Assembly (NCBI GenBank): GCA_900552495.1
Contig: URZY01000010.1
Location: 1-57,974 of the forward strand
Direction of reading: 5' to 3'
Length of the DNA stretch: 57,974 nucleotides
Source of the DNA: an uncultured Mycoplasmatota bacterium
GTDB taxonomy: Bacteria > Bacillota_I > Bacilli_A > RF39 > UBA660
A program made the translations under genes and the position numbers. The notes below the pieces were generated by a model that made no database searches, was not told the origin of the DNA, and saw only the letters and a list, made by a program, of their open reading frames with translations. Shown here piece after piece: positions 34,495-43,229 of this stretch. How positions within the stretch are numbered: position 1 is the stretch's first letter; the number at the start of each line of letters is the position of its first letter.

Positions 34495-35916
34495 ATGAGC
34501 AAAAGCGAGTATAATATAGCTGATATTGATGACGCAATATTAAATGTAGAAAAAACCAAAGGCGATATTGATAATTCCACTAGTGAGATAGATAATTTTA
34601 TTGTCGGAATAGATCATAGAGTTAAAATGCACTTCTATAATGATTTTACAAAGCAAATAAGAAGTAACCAAAAAGAATTAGAAAAAGACTCAGAAAATTG
34701 TAATACATTCTATGGTTGGCTATCTAATACTCGCGATGAACTTGTAAATACAATTTCAAAAACTGAAGGAATAGCCAATCAAGCAGGAAATGGTTCTGGT
34801 ATAGATGGTAGTCTTAACAACAATTCTGTAGGTGCTGGAGCTACTGCTGGTCTTTCAATTTCCGCACTTGATTCTTCAATTCAAGAAACAATTGGTGGTC
34901 TAGGAAGTTCCGACGCTTTTGAATATACTTTTGATCCAAAAGCATTTGAAGAATTACCTTCAGAAGTACAAGAAGTCATTAAAGCAAAATTAGAAGAATT
35001 AGGATTTACAGAAGATGAAATAAAAGATATTTTAGACGGAAAAGTACCAGTAAGCAAACTTGAACTAGATACTTTATCTGGTGAATTAGAAAAAGTATTA
35101 AAAGCAAATCCTGATATACGTGCTAAACTTGTAGAATTATATGGATTTGACATCTTCAATGAAGACGGAACTATTAATAAAGATCGTCTTGCTTTAGCAA
35201 TGATTATGGATGGTAAAGATCCTAATGATAAATATGATTTGAAAGAATTTTTGAAAAAATATCAACAAAATGAATCTACAGGAAATAAACCATCACCTAC
35301 TCCAACCACTGGAAACGAAGGAGATAACAATAGCGATAACACCAATACTCCTAACATTATTGGTGGAACTATTCCAAATACTTCAAATGATGAAAATAAT
35401 GGAACTGGTAGTACCGGAAATACAATATCAAATACTCATGGAACAAATGACATTACTAATACTTCAGTTGATGGTGTTGTTTCAACTGACGAAAACGGGC
35501 TTTCTCTTGACGATACTGCAAGTAGTTTAACAACTTCTATTGAACATGGTGAAATATTACCTACCGGCAATACAAAAGTAAAAAAAGGTGGTATGGGTGC
35601 TGTTGCTGCTATGACTGGTATTGGTTCAGCTATCGCTGCCGCTGCTGGTGGAACTGCTTTAGCTAAGAAAAAGAAAAGCGAAAACGAAGAAGAGGAAGAA
35701 GACATTGAACTTTTAACAGAAGAAAGGTATATGAACGACGATGATACTGATGAATCCGAAGAAAATGATAAAGATTGGCTTTATGGATTAGGTATTGGTT
35801 TAGTTGGTGGAGCTGGATTATCCCAAATTATTCCAGATGATGACGATGATGATGATGAGGACGACGACGATAGTGACGAATTACTTAGTGAAGATGAATT
35901 CTATCCACATTTTTAA
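34495..35916 (+). CDS. Type VII-associated protein with paired hydrophobic segments and acidic tail
   Basis: In 473 residues there is an LXG-like helical front (about 1-100), a compact helical domain (about 145-265), a Thr/Asn/Gly/Ser-rich linker (about 265-360), an Ala/Gly hydrophobic segment (about 363-388) ended by KKKK, an acidic stretch, a second Gly-rich hydrophobic segment (about 425-444) and a run of Asp/Glu near the C-terminus (PDDDDDDDEDDDD). The two segments could form a membrane hairpin with charged ends. The family is unknown. AAGGATGGTG precedes the ATG; a terminator follows the stop. Confidence 0.65.
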   Translation: MSKSEYNIADIDDAILNVEKTKGDIDNSTSEIDNFIVGIDHRVKMHFYNDFTKQIRSNQKELEKDSENCNTFYGWLSNTRDELVNTISKTEGIANQAGNGSGIDGSLNNNSVGAGATAGLSISALDSSIQETIGGLGSSDAFEYTFDPKAFEELPSEVQEVIKAKLEELGFTEDEIKDILDGKVPVSKLELDTLSGELEKVLKANPDIRAKLVELYGFDIFNEDGTINKDRLALAMIMDGKDPNDKYDLKEFLKKYQQNESTGNKPSPTPTTGNEGDNNSDNTNTPNIIGGTIPNTSNDENNGTGSTGNTISNTHGTNDITNTSVDGVVSTDENGLSLDDTASSLTTSIEHGEILPTGNTKVKKGGMGAVAAMTGIGSAIAAAAGGTALAKKKKSENEEEEEDIELLTEERYMNDDDTDESEENDKDWLYGLGIGLVGGAGLSQIIPDDDDDDDEDDDDSDELLSEDEFYPHF

Positions 35917-35937
35917 AAGGCAACCTTGCCTTTTTTA
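35915..35937 (+). terminator. Terminator of the WXG100 operon
   Basis: AAGGCAA (35917-35923) and TTGCCTT (35926-35932) with U-run to about 35936; the loop is short (CC, opening by one pair). Confidence 0.8.
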
Positions 35938-35940
35938 TTT

Positions 35941-36576
35941 TTATTCTATTATTCCACCTACTACTTCTGCTGCCGGAAAAATACCTTTTATATTCCTATT
36001 ACTATACTTTAAATCAAGCCATTTCTCAAAATGACATCTAGCAACTTCTCCTTCTCTCCTTTTCTTATAACGATAAAATATTACTCCCGTCATAATAAAA
36101 TTTAAAATGAAAAAAGCTATCATCAAGCAAGTTATTATTATAAATAAATTTCCATGCAATTTAGAAATAAAAGCCAATAATAGTGAATAATATTTTCCCC
36201 AAATACTTCCCAAAACTCCAAATACAATTAAATACCAAAGATTAACTCTACCCTGTATATTAGGTTTAATTCTTGTATAATCCCAAAACCTTAATCCAAA
36301 ACTTTTTTCTAAGAAAAGACTAGTCAAATACTCAATCACTCCACTTATAACCATTGCTCCTAAGAAAATAACCCCTATATTTAAATCATCATTAAAATCT
36401 AACATAGTTGTAATAAAAACTCCCGCAATTCCATACATCGATGTGAAATACCCATAAACTAAATCTCTTCGCTTAATCATTCTCCCACTTAAAATGAAAC
36501 ACCAAATACTCTCCAATATAGAACCAAAGAAACATCCCACAACAAATATTCAAAAATAATTCATAACAGTATACAT
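35941..36576 (-). pseudogene. CmpB-type (PF06541) membrane protein gene with early in-frame TGA
   Basis: The long frame (36540 to 35941, about 199 residues, five or six helices) carries PF06541 features: GCFFGSILE at the start, an SGVIEYLTS helix, a LRFWDYTR stretch and NIQGRVNL. The only start with a good ribosome site (AGAGGTG) is ATG 36576, reading M-Y-T-V-M-N-Y-F, then TGA at 36550-36552, then I-F-V-V-G-C-F-F-G without a frame change. A Trp codon (TGG) turned TGA is the simplest explanation. The GTG at 36540 has no ribosome site, so expression is doubtful. Family function is unknown despite the ABC-transporter label. Confidence 0.65.
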
Positions 36577-36631
36577 ACTAGTTATCACCTCTGATTAATT
36601 CTAGTTCTTACTGTTCAATTTAATACCAAAA

Positions 36632-36659
36632 AAAATACGACCGAAGTCGCTATTTTTTT
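36632..36659. terminator. Bidirectional terminator with UUCG loop
   Basis: On the minus strand GCGAC-TTCG-GTCGT is a stable stem with a UUCG loop, flanked by A- and T-runs on both sides; it ends the 36658-37083 lipoprotein gene. Confidence 0.75.
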
Positions 36660-37083
36660 ATTCACTAGTACAAGTATAATTATATGGACTAAAATCTTTC
36701 TTCTGCATTGAATCAATAATAAACTTTGCTATATCATCAGATTTAGAATCTTTAAAAACATTAGTTGGGTTAGTATCAATAACCTTTAATTGATTATCCC
36801 CAATCTTTTCTACCTTTGTGTCTTTTTCTTTTTTATAAACTTCCATTACATCATCAAGAGAAACTAATTTTAAATATTCGTTATCAAACGTTCTTATGTT
36901 ATATTTTTCTACCTTCACAATCTCATTATTTTCAATAGTATATATTTCGTGATAAACAACTTCTGGTTTTTTCCCAACCTTGCCACTAACACACGTAACA
37001 GTTTTTACATTTCCCTTAACACAGCCTGTTACACTAATCAATAAAATAATTCCAATCAGCATTCCAACAATTCTATTCTTCAT
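36658..37083 (-). CDS. Small lipoprotein, unknown function
   Basis: The 141-residue protein has a lipoprotein signal with lipobox VTGC (Cys21), then a mature domain of about 120 residues with two further Cys (TCVSG and YTCTSE) that may form a disulfide. The fold is reminiscent of DUF1307/YehR-like lipoproteins, but I am not sure. AAGGAG precedes the ATG. It stands alone between its terminator and the EamA transporter gene. Confidence 0.7.
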   Translation of the reverse strand: MKNRIVGMLIGIILLISVTGCVKGNVKTVTCVSGKVGKKPEVVYHEIYTIENNEIVKVEKYNIRTFDNEYLKLVSLDDVMEVYKKEKDTKVEKIGDNQLKVIDTNPTNVFKDSKSDDIAKFIIDSMQKKDFSPYNYTCTSE

Positions 37084-37165
37084 CTAAACCACTCCTTATA
37101 ATACATAATTATAACGCATTAGTCAAAAAAATAGAAGATAATTATTTTCTGTTTTTTTCTATAAA

Positions 37166-38062
37166 TTAGTTTGCTAGACCCTCGCTAATTCCCAAAATAA
37201 TTATTCCTATTATCACTAGCATCAACGCAAAATACTCTCTTAAGGTTAGTTTTTCTTTTAAAAATATTCGCGATAATAAAACTGAACCCATACTATAGGC
37301 GGCAACAATAGGACAAGCAAGTGTTGAATTACCACTAAGCGCAAAAACATAAAAAAATTGTCCTATTGTTTCAAATATTGCTGCCACTAACTTTTCTTTT
37401 TCTTGCCCTAACTTAATTTTTTCTTTCTTAAAAAAAGATAAATAGATAAATAATCCTACCCCATATAAGAAAAACGTATATTCATAAGCTAGTAATGCTG
37501 CATCTTCACTTAATAAACTCAACTTATCTAAATATATTGCGTCTAAAAAAGTCCCCATTCCGTCTAATACACAATAGATCAAAGGAAAAACAATTGCTGT
37601 AAGACCAGCAACTTTAATTAAATTATTAGTTGCTTTTCTCTCTTTGCATCGCTCTAAATATGACAAATAGACAACACCAATACTCATCAAGATCATACCC
37701 ACAATATCAAGTCCCGCCATACTTTCTTTAAATATCACTAGTAATAATAATGCCGTAATTATTCCCGAACAATTTTGTATAGGTGAAGCAATCGATAACT
37801 CAATATAGCGTAGACCTTTATACCCAATAACCATAGACGCAATATAAAAAAATGATACCGGTAGATATTTAACTAAATAGGAAATATTAAACTCAATATT
37901 ACCAGTTAGCAAATAAAAAGTAGCATGAATACCCATTACCAAACCAACCATTATACCTGTCTTTAAATGGCTATATTGGTCATCTTTGTTTGCTCCCATC
38001 TTATAAAATAAATCACTAGTAGCCCAAGCCATTAATGTGCCTACTGCATATAAAAACCACAT
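37166..38062 (-). CDS. EamA/DMT-family transporter
   Basis: The 298-residue protein has ten membrane helices in two EamA repeats of about 140 residues; the second ends ILGISEGLAN. Drug/metabolite transporters of this kind export or import small metabolites or amino acids; no substrate can be assigned. TAGGAGGA precedes the ATG. It follows the Sua5-type gene by eight bases and is probably cotranscribed with it, with no clear functional link. Confidence 0.85.
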   Translation of the reverse strand: MWFLYAVGTLMAWATSDLFYKMGANKDDQYSHLKTGIMVGLVMGIHATFYLLTGNIEFNISYLVKYLPVSFFYIASMVIGYKGLRYIELSIASPIQNCSGIITALLLLVIFKESMAGLDIVGMILMSIGVVYLSYLERCKERKATNNLIKVAGLTAIVFPLIYCVLDGMGTFLDAIYLDKLSLLSEDAALLAYEYTFFLYGVGLFIYLSFFKKEKIKLGQEKEKLVAAIFETIGQFFYVFALSGNSTLACPIVAAYSMGSVLLSRIFLKEKLTLREYFALMLVIIGIIILGISEGLAN

Positions 38063-38070
38063 AAATCCTC

Positions 38071-38652
38071 CTACCTAATATTTATCACTTTATCAGCCAA
38101 TATTCCACTTCGTAAAATCTTCATTTCTTTATTATCAACCTTTACAATTGTCGAAGAAGCTGCAACTATCTCTCCTCCATCTTCTACATAATCAATATAC
38201 TTTAGTAACCTTCGATCCAACTTATCTATACTAGTAATAACCTCTTCATCACTAATATTAGCACTAGTAGAAAATATCGGTCTTCCCAATTTTTTTATAA
38301 TTCTAATTAAATCTTCATTGCCTGGTATCCTAATTCCAACTGTGTCCATACCTCCAGAAATTAAATCATCAATTTTATTATTTTTCTTTAAAATAATTGT
38401 TAAAAGACCTGGAAAAAATTCTCTCATAATTCTATCTTCTTCTTCACTAATATCTAACGTATATTCTTTTATCATTTCATAACTATCCATTAATAATATT
38501 AATGGTTTATTATAAGCCCGATGTTTAGCTTCATAAACTTTTTTTACCGCCTCTAAGTTCAAAGCATCACCCATAATTCCATAAACAGTATCCGTAGGTG
38601 TAACAACTAAACCACCATTTTCTAATACTTCACAAATCTTGCTTATATTCAT
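38071..38652 (-). CDS. L-threonylcarbamoyladenylate synthase (TsaC/Sua5/YrdC family)
   Basis: The 193-residue protein has the YrdC fold markers: PTDTVYGI near residue 18-25, KHRAYNKPLILL near 44-55, FFPGLLTIIL near 78-87, and the substrate pocket stretch IRIPG and SANIS. It makes threonylcarbamoyl-AMP from Thr, bicarbonate and ATP for the t6A modification of tRNAs reading ANN codons. The size matches TsaC-type proteins without the C-terminal Sua5 domain. AAGGGACGTG precedes the ATG. Confidence 0.88.
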   Translation of the reverse strand: MNISKICEVLENGGLVVTPTDTVYGIMGDALNLEAVKKVYEAKHRAYNKPLILLMDSYEMIKEYTLDISEEEDRIMREFFPGLLTIILKKNNKIDDLISGGMDTVGIRIPGNEDLIRIIKKLGRPIFSTSANISDEEVITSIDKLDRRLLKYIDYVEDGGEIVAASSTIVKVDNKEMKILRSGILADKVINIR

Positions 38653-38695
38653 AAAACCACGTCCCTTTTTCTTCCATATTATAACATATCTAATT

Positions 38696-38727
38696 ACTAA
38701 AAAAAAGTGCTTCTAAATTAGCACTTT
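38696..38727 (-). terminator. Terminator of the HExxH-protein gene
   Basis: AAAGTGC (38704-38710) and GCACTTT (38721-38727) form the stem; eight U follow on the minus strand. Confidence 0.8.
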
Positions 38728-39803
38728 CATATTTTTATTACTTTTAACAACTTCTTTTGGCCTTCTGAAGTAGCCACTTTCTCCTCATAAACCCGATTAG
38801 ATTTATTCCTTGCTCTAGCAAATAATACATCGATATCATATTCATTTCCCCCATATATTCTCATTCTATTATAACGTAGTTCTTGGCAATTGCTGCTTTG
38901 CTCTTCCAACAACTTTCTATTAATATTATACGTTTCGGGACTGATTTCTTTCAATAACCCCTCTAATAACAAAGCAGCATGTAAATCAGCATCAACTTCA
39001 TAACTCATACGCCAATAATTATCATCATAATAACTCTCACCAAATATTCCTCTTATAAAATCATCTTTTTTAAACAAATCAACAAGAGTCACATCACTAT
39101 AATCACAACTATCCTGAACAGTATGCCATATTTCATGAAAAATACATTCTAAATCCTCCAAAGCATTACCCGGACTCAATACCTTATTACTATACGTTAT
39201 ATAATAAGTCCCATATTTATAGGTTGTAGAAGCAATTTCATCACCAAATATTTCTCCTAGTTCTCCAATCTTAAACGCAACTCGCAATTTATTCTTAGTA
39301 ATAATACCATTAATAAATCTTTCAATAATTGCTTGATAAGTCTCCTTATCAACTACATTACTCCCTTCAATTATTTGTCCCAACAGATACTTAATATATT
39401 TTTCCTCATTAGCTTTATCAAGCAAAGATAAATTATATAATTCCAAGAACTCACTATCATCAATTCCATATCCATCATCTATACAAGTTTGGTAATAATC
39501 AACAATTTTCTCATATCTTTTACTATAATCCAAATCATTCTCATAATACTTAAATTCTTCCAGAATTTGTAATGGAATTTCTTCTCCCAAGCAATCAATA
39601 ATTAGCTTTGATAATGGATTGGTATACAAATTAATTGGACTTATTTTAACAAGTTGTCCAACACAATCATGAAATTCATTTACTAATTCTCCATAATCAA
39701 GAGCAAAATGACTTATATCATTCCTAAATTTTAATGATAATCTTCTAGCCCTCGAAAGCAAAGTATTTTCATCTATTCGCTCTGTCTCTTCAAAATCTGC
39801 CAT
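38727..39803 (-). CDS. Putative zinc metallopeptidase (HEIWH motif), unknown family
   Basis: The 358-residue soluble protein has HEIWH in LECIFHEIWHTVQD (near residue 227-231) and, about 45 residues later, YEVDADLHAAL, which could supply a Glu or Asp as third ligand in gluzincin style. The N-terminal 200 residues are helical. There is no signal peptide, so it would act in the cytoplasm unless exported by another route. GGAGG lies about 10 bases before the ATG. It lies between two terminators and is transcribed alone. Confidence 0.6.
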   Translation of the reverse strand: MADFEETERIDENTLLSRARRLSLKFRNDISHFALDYGELVNEFHDCVGQLVKISPINLYTNPLSKLIIDCLGEEIPLQILEEFKYYENDLDYSKRYEKIVDYYQTCIDDGYGIDDSEFLELYNLSLLDKANEEKYIKYLLGQIIEGSNVVDKETYQAIIERFINGIITKNKLRVAFKIGELGEIFGDEIASTTYKYGTYYITYSNKVLSPGNALEDLECIFHEIWHTVQDSCDYSDVTLVDLFKKDDFIRGIFGESYYDDNYWRMSYEVDADLHAALLLEGLLKEISPETYNINRKLLEEQSSNCQELRYNRMRIYGGNEYDIDVLFARARNKSNRVYEEKVATSEGQKKLLKVIKI

Positions 39804-39856
39804 ATAATACTCTAACCTCCGTGCTGGTAATTATAACATATTTATTACTTATTTTC

Positions 39857-39881
39857 AAGAAAAAAGATGTCCAAGACATCT
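39857..39881 (-). terminator. Terminator of the C39-like gene
   Basis: AGATGTC (39865-39871) and GACATCT (39875-39881) with a 3-base loop, followed by a U-rich run on the minus strand. Confidence 0.75.
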
Positions 39882-39884
39882 GCT

Positions 39885-40946
39885 CTAAAACGAAAATATC
39901 ACCATTCTCATCCAATTTTTAGCAATAGAATCAGGTGACATACATTTTCCTAATTCATCCAAAGTTCTTTTCTTTGCCGAAGGATATCTACCGCAACTAT
40001 CAAGAAAAATAACATTCTCATCTTTATCATACCCAAGTAATAACAAAGCATGATGTGAACTAGCTAAATCACTACATTTACTATTTGCAACAAATATTAT
40101 TACTGGTTGTCCATTATCTAATGCTTTTCTAGCCAATTCAATAGAACTAGCAATACTTGTCTCTTCAAAATAAGCTACAGCTTTAGCATTAAAACGATTA
40201 ATAGCCTTATCAAACCGAGCCTTACCTTTTAACACACCATTGTCCCCTGTAGAATATAAATAATTTTGCAAATCAAGCGTACTATAATTAGTATTTTTAG
40301 TAGCATTTACTCCACTAATAAAAGCATGACTTCTACAAGATCCTCCTAACAACCCAGAATTATTCTGATATCCCATATAATATTTAACTGTCCCTTTCGG
40401 ATACTCAACTGTCGCCACTTCAATACATCTATCACTTTTACCAGTTCCACATCTTCCGGCACTATCCTTTTGATTATATTGAATTGTAATCTTTGTAGCC
40501 CGCCCCTTTCCACCAGCACTAACAATACTACTGGAATTACTACTATTATTAGCCTCCCCAGTCTTATAGTCATCCGGATCAATCAAAATACTTTGCGGCT
40601 TTCTTTTATTATTATCAATATAAGTAGCCTCCGTCGGATTCATAACCTTCTCATCATAATTCCAACACTTCGAAAAATTAGTGCTATCATCTAAAGTAAT
40701 CATTAATACATTAACTAAAACGGGTACTAAAAAAACAAAAGCCAAAGCCATAACACTATTCTTTAAATTTTTAAAATATTTTTTTTCTTCTGGATTAGTA
40801 AGTAATTTTATTAAAATAATTGCTAAACAAATAATTAACAAAATCGGAGCTACAATCTGAATTACTTTAATTACTCTTTTTATAATATTAAGTAAATTAG
40901 CTAATGCACCATCAGTACAAGTCTTATTAATATCATAAAGTATCAT
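39885..40946 (-). CDS. Two-TM (VirB2-like) module joined to a C39-like cysteine peptidase domain
   Basis: The 353-residue protein begins with two long membrane helices (about 25-47 and 60-85) separated by a short basic loop, a layout resembling TrbC/VirB2 pilins. A Ser/Asn-rich linker follows, then a domain with C39-type order: GGSCRSHAF (candidate nucleophile Cys), SSHHALLLLGYDKD (candidate His) and FLDSCGR (candidate Asp). It probably sits outside the cell and cuts peptides or amide links, if active. GGTGAG precedes the ATG. It is separated from the SWIM gene by 32 bases and may share its transcript. Confidence 0.65.
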   Translation of the reverse strand: MILYDINKTCTDGALANLLNIIKRVIKVIQIVAPILLIICLAIILIKLLTNPEEKKYFKNLKNSVMALAFVFLVPVLVNVLMITLDDSTNFSKCWNYDEKVMNPTEATYIDNNKRKPQSILIDPDDYKTGEANNSSNSSSIVSAGGKGRATKITIQYNQKDSAGRCGTGKSDRCIEVATVEYPKGTVKYYMGYQNNSGLLGGSCRSHAFISGVNATKNTNYSTLDLQNYLYSTGDNGVLKGKARFDKAINRFNAKAVAYFEETSIASSIELARKALDNGQPVIIFVANSKCSDLASSHHALLLLGYDKDENVIFLDSCGRYPSAKKRTLDELGKCMSPDSIAKNWMRMVIFSF

Positions 40947-40978
40947 AATCTCACCACTATTCTATTATTTAATCACAA

Positions 40979-41989
40979 CTATTTCATCTTATTAAAGGTC
41001 TCCGTAAGTCCATTATCCGTATCATCTTCAATAACATCCCATAACAAATTACCTTTTTCATCTAATATATTACAATGCAACAATTCACCATCATCAGTAA
41101 TAATACCAAGTAAACCATCTTCTTTTAAAATACCCACACTTAAAATATAATTAAAACTATAAGTTTTTAAATCCATTTTCTTCATATCAATTGCTACTAC
41201 CTTATAAAAACTATTAAATTTATTTTCTCTAATTGCTTTTACAACCGCATAAATATGTTTACAAAAATCTCGCATTGGACAAGTACAAGTTACTCGCATA
41301 TCATGGCTATTCTCATCATACTTAAGCGCTATAATACATAATTCTTGCCCCTGAACTGCCGCAAAAAACCTATTACCAACTTTCTCTAAAAATAGTACTT
41401 TATCTTCACGATAGAATCTTTCGCCTATTTCCATAGAATCAGCATCATAAAGTAATGATAAATCATCTTCTAACAAATTAAATCTAAATGTTTTATCATA
41501 GCAACATTCTAATATATTTTTACCGATCACTTCTTCATAAAAAGAATTAATTTTTTTAGGTAAAGCAAAAAATAAAATTTCAAATACTTTCCAAAGCTCA
41601 TTCATACTCTCTGGTATATATCTATAAAATTTAACATCTAAATATTTTTTATTTTTACACTCGCTATTAATAAATAAACTTACATTATTATCAGGACCAA
41701 TATTACTATTTTCTACATCAATCTTCGCAACAACTTCTTTTATATAATCAACAGTTGCCTCTTCAAGATACTCACTACTCTCATATTTTTTTATTTTACT
41801 CGATTTAACTCTATCCAAATCAAACCATCTTAATTTATAGGATTCGCTACTCTTTTCATAATCTAATCGAATATATAGATTAAAAGTATTATAATCCTCA
41901 AAATAAGTGCTTAAGAACAGTATATCATTTTTATAATACTTATCTATTGCTTCAATTTTGCTTTTAAAATCTTTAATTTTAAAGGACAT
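40979..41989 (-). CDS. SWIM zinc-finger protein
   Basis: The 336-residue protein has a SWIM motif CTCPMRDFCKH (CxCx5CxH) in its C-terminal third; SWIM domains bind DNA or protein, often beside helicases. The rest is not recognised, and no helicase motif is present in it. AAGGAG lies 8 bases before the ATG. Its promoter and an upstream tandem repeat are clear, so it may be controlled by an activator. Downstream on the same strand lies the C39-like gene. Confidence 0.75.
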   Translation of the reverse strand: MSFKIKDFKSKIEAIDKYYKNDILFLSTYFEDYNTFNLYIRLDYEKSSESYKLRWFDLDRVKSSKIKKYESSEYLEEATVDYIKEVVAKIDVENSNIGPDNNVSLFINSECKNKKYLDVKFYRYIPESMNELWKVFEILFFALPKKINSFYEEVIGKNILECCYDKTFRFNLLEDDLSLLYDADSMEIGERFYREDKVLFLEKVGNRFFAAVQGQELCIIALKYDENSHDMRVTCTCPMRDFCKHIYAVVKAIRENKFNSFYKVVAIDMKKMDLKTYSFNYILSVGILKEDGLLGIITDDGELLHCNILDEKGNLLWDVIEDDTDNGLTETFNKMK

Positions 41990-42009
41990 TCTTTCACTCT
42001 CCTTACCCT

Positions 42010-42038
42010 ATTATAACATGACAATTACTTTTAGTAAA
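42010..42038 (-). promoter_or_regulatory. Promoter of the SWIM gene
   Basis: On the minus strand TTTACT (42033-42038), 17 bases, TATAAT (42010-42015), just upstream of AAGGAG. Confidence 0.8.
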
Positions 42039-42055
42039 TTAGTGATATTTAAGAT

Positions 42056-42077
42056 GTTTCTTTTGGGTTTCTTTTGG
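42056..42077 (-). repeat. Tandem 11-bp repeat upstream of the SWIM promoter
   Basis: GTTTCTTTTGG occurs twice head to tail (42056-42066 and 42067-42077), starting 17 bases upstream of the -35 box. An 11-bp period places both copies on one face of DNA, as in binding sites of OmpR/PhoB-type activators. Confidence 0.6.
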
Positions 42078-42114
42078 GTTACTTTCCAAATTTAGTAAAA
42101 AATTATTAAAAACA

Positions 42115-42150
42115 AAAAAATAATCCAAGCAATAGTCCGGATTATTTTTT
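42115..42150. terminator. Terminator of the Mbeg1-like gene
   Basis: AAAAAATAATCC (42115-42126) pairs with GGATTATTTTTT (42139-42150) around a 12-base loop; symmetrical A- and T-runs allow use in both directions. Confidence 0.8.
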
Positions 42151-43191
42151 ACGTGTCAAAGCTGCTCGCCCGGTTGGCATAATTAAGAAATATAATATAT
42201 CATCTAGATATTTTTTCATTTTTGGATCTACATCTCGCATACCATCATAAACTTTCTTTATCATTCGGAATGAAAATTTTATATCTGAAGTTTTTTCTTT
42301 CGTCAACTGATTAAATAGTTCCTCAATAAAATCTTTAAATAACTTTGGATCAAGTTTTTCTAATTCTACAGTTGTTCTATGGTTTAACTTTTTACCTACT
42401 GACAATAACTTATCTTCAACAAAAAACTCACCAAATATATTCCAGGCCGTTGGAAAATGATCTAGTCCAACAACAGTATTAGACTTAACAACCTCATATT
42501 CTTTATTATACATTAAAACACCAATAACAGATCCAGATGGTAAAACATTTACCAATTTTGGACTAAGTCTTTCAAATCTAGCTGACTCAAAATCTTTTTT
42601 TCTAAAGCCTGGCCCGTCAAAATTATAAACTTTTGTAATTTTCCTAAATTTAAAATTTGACGTTTCCATAGCACTAACCATAGCTAAATTTCCACCTTTA
42701 GAATGCCCAACTACATAAATTTCACCAACATCAAACATTCCGATTGCATTATTTAAATATTCAATAGCTGCTAAATGTGTATTAGTTGGATATTCATAAA
42801 TTAATCTAAAATTTTCTAGCCATCCAATATGAGATGAATCAGTACCTTTAAAACTAATAACTTTTACACCATTAATCTTAAAAGTTAAAGCCCCAAACTG
42901 CACAGTTTTACTCTTTTTATTTACTGAATTCATCACATACATATCCTTATAACGAATACTGCTTTCTACAAGTTCGAACACCTCTAACGTTTTCTTAATA
43001 AAATGCGCCTCATACTCTTTAGAAGAACGTAACAATTTTGTATGTAATTGTCTAATACTAATCTTCTCAGAAAATTCTCTAAGTGGCAGATAACAAAGTA
43101 TACTACAAATCAAATTATCAATCACATTCCACTTTGTCTTTTGTAACGGAATATCTTTATAATACTTTATATAATCCAATACTGTATACAT
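42142..43191 (-). CDS. Mbeg1-like / DUF2974 alpha/beta-hydrolase
   Basis: The 349-residue protein has the lipase-type nucleophile elbow GHSKGGNLA and FKGTDSS (oxyanion side), as in the Mbeg1-like DUF2974 family common in Firmicutes. A NFDGPGF stretch follows about 35 residues later. The substrate is probably a lipid or ester, unproven. No signal peptide is seen. ATG at 43191 was chosen because GAGGTG lies 6 bases upstream; an ATG one codon earlier is equally possible. It is 38 bases downstream of the SPFH-like gene. Confidence 0.85.
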   Translation of the reverse strand: MYTVLDYIKYYKDIPLQKTKWNVIDNLICSILCYLPLREFSEKISIRQLHTKLLRSSKEYEAHFIKKTLEVFELVESSIRYKDMYVMNSVNKKSKTVQFGALTFKINGVKVISFKGTDSSHIGWLENFRLIYEYPTNTHLAAIEYLNNAIGMFDVGEIYVVGHSKGGNLAMVSAMETSNFKFRKITKVYNFDGPGFRKKDFESARFERLSPKLVNVLPSGSVIGVLMYNKEYEVVKSNTVVGLDHFPTAWNIFGEFFVEDKLLSVGKKLNHRTTVELEKLDPKLFKDFIEELFNQLTKEKTSDIKFSFRMIKKVYDGMRDVDPKMKKYLDDILYFLIMPTGRAALTRKK

Positions 43192-43229
43192 CATTATCAC
43201 CTCTACTATCAAACACCAAAAGAAATTCT

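Noticed and set aside
36550..36552. TGA read as Trp (genetic code 4) as an explanation for the in-frame TGA
   Set aside because: TGA ends the response regulator gene (31347-31349) and the alpha/beta-hydrolase gene (52806-52808), and Trp is written TGG in all long genes, so the standard bacterial code applies.
39885..40946. Conjugation (type IV secretion) locus based on the VirB2-like helices
   Set aside because: No VirB4, VirD4, relaxase or other conjugation gene is nearby; the two-helix similarity alone is not enough.
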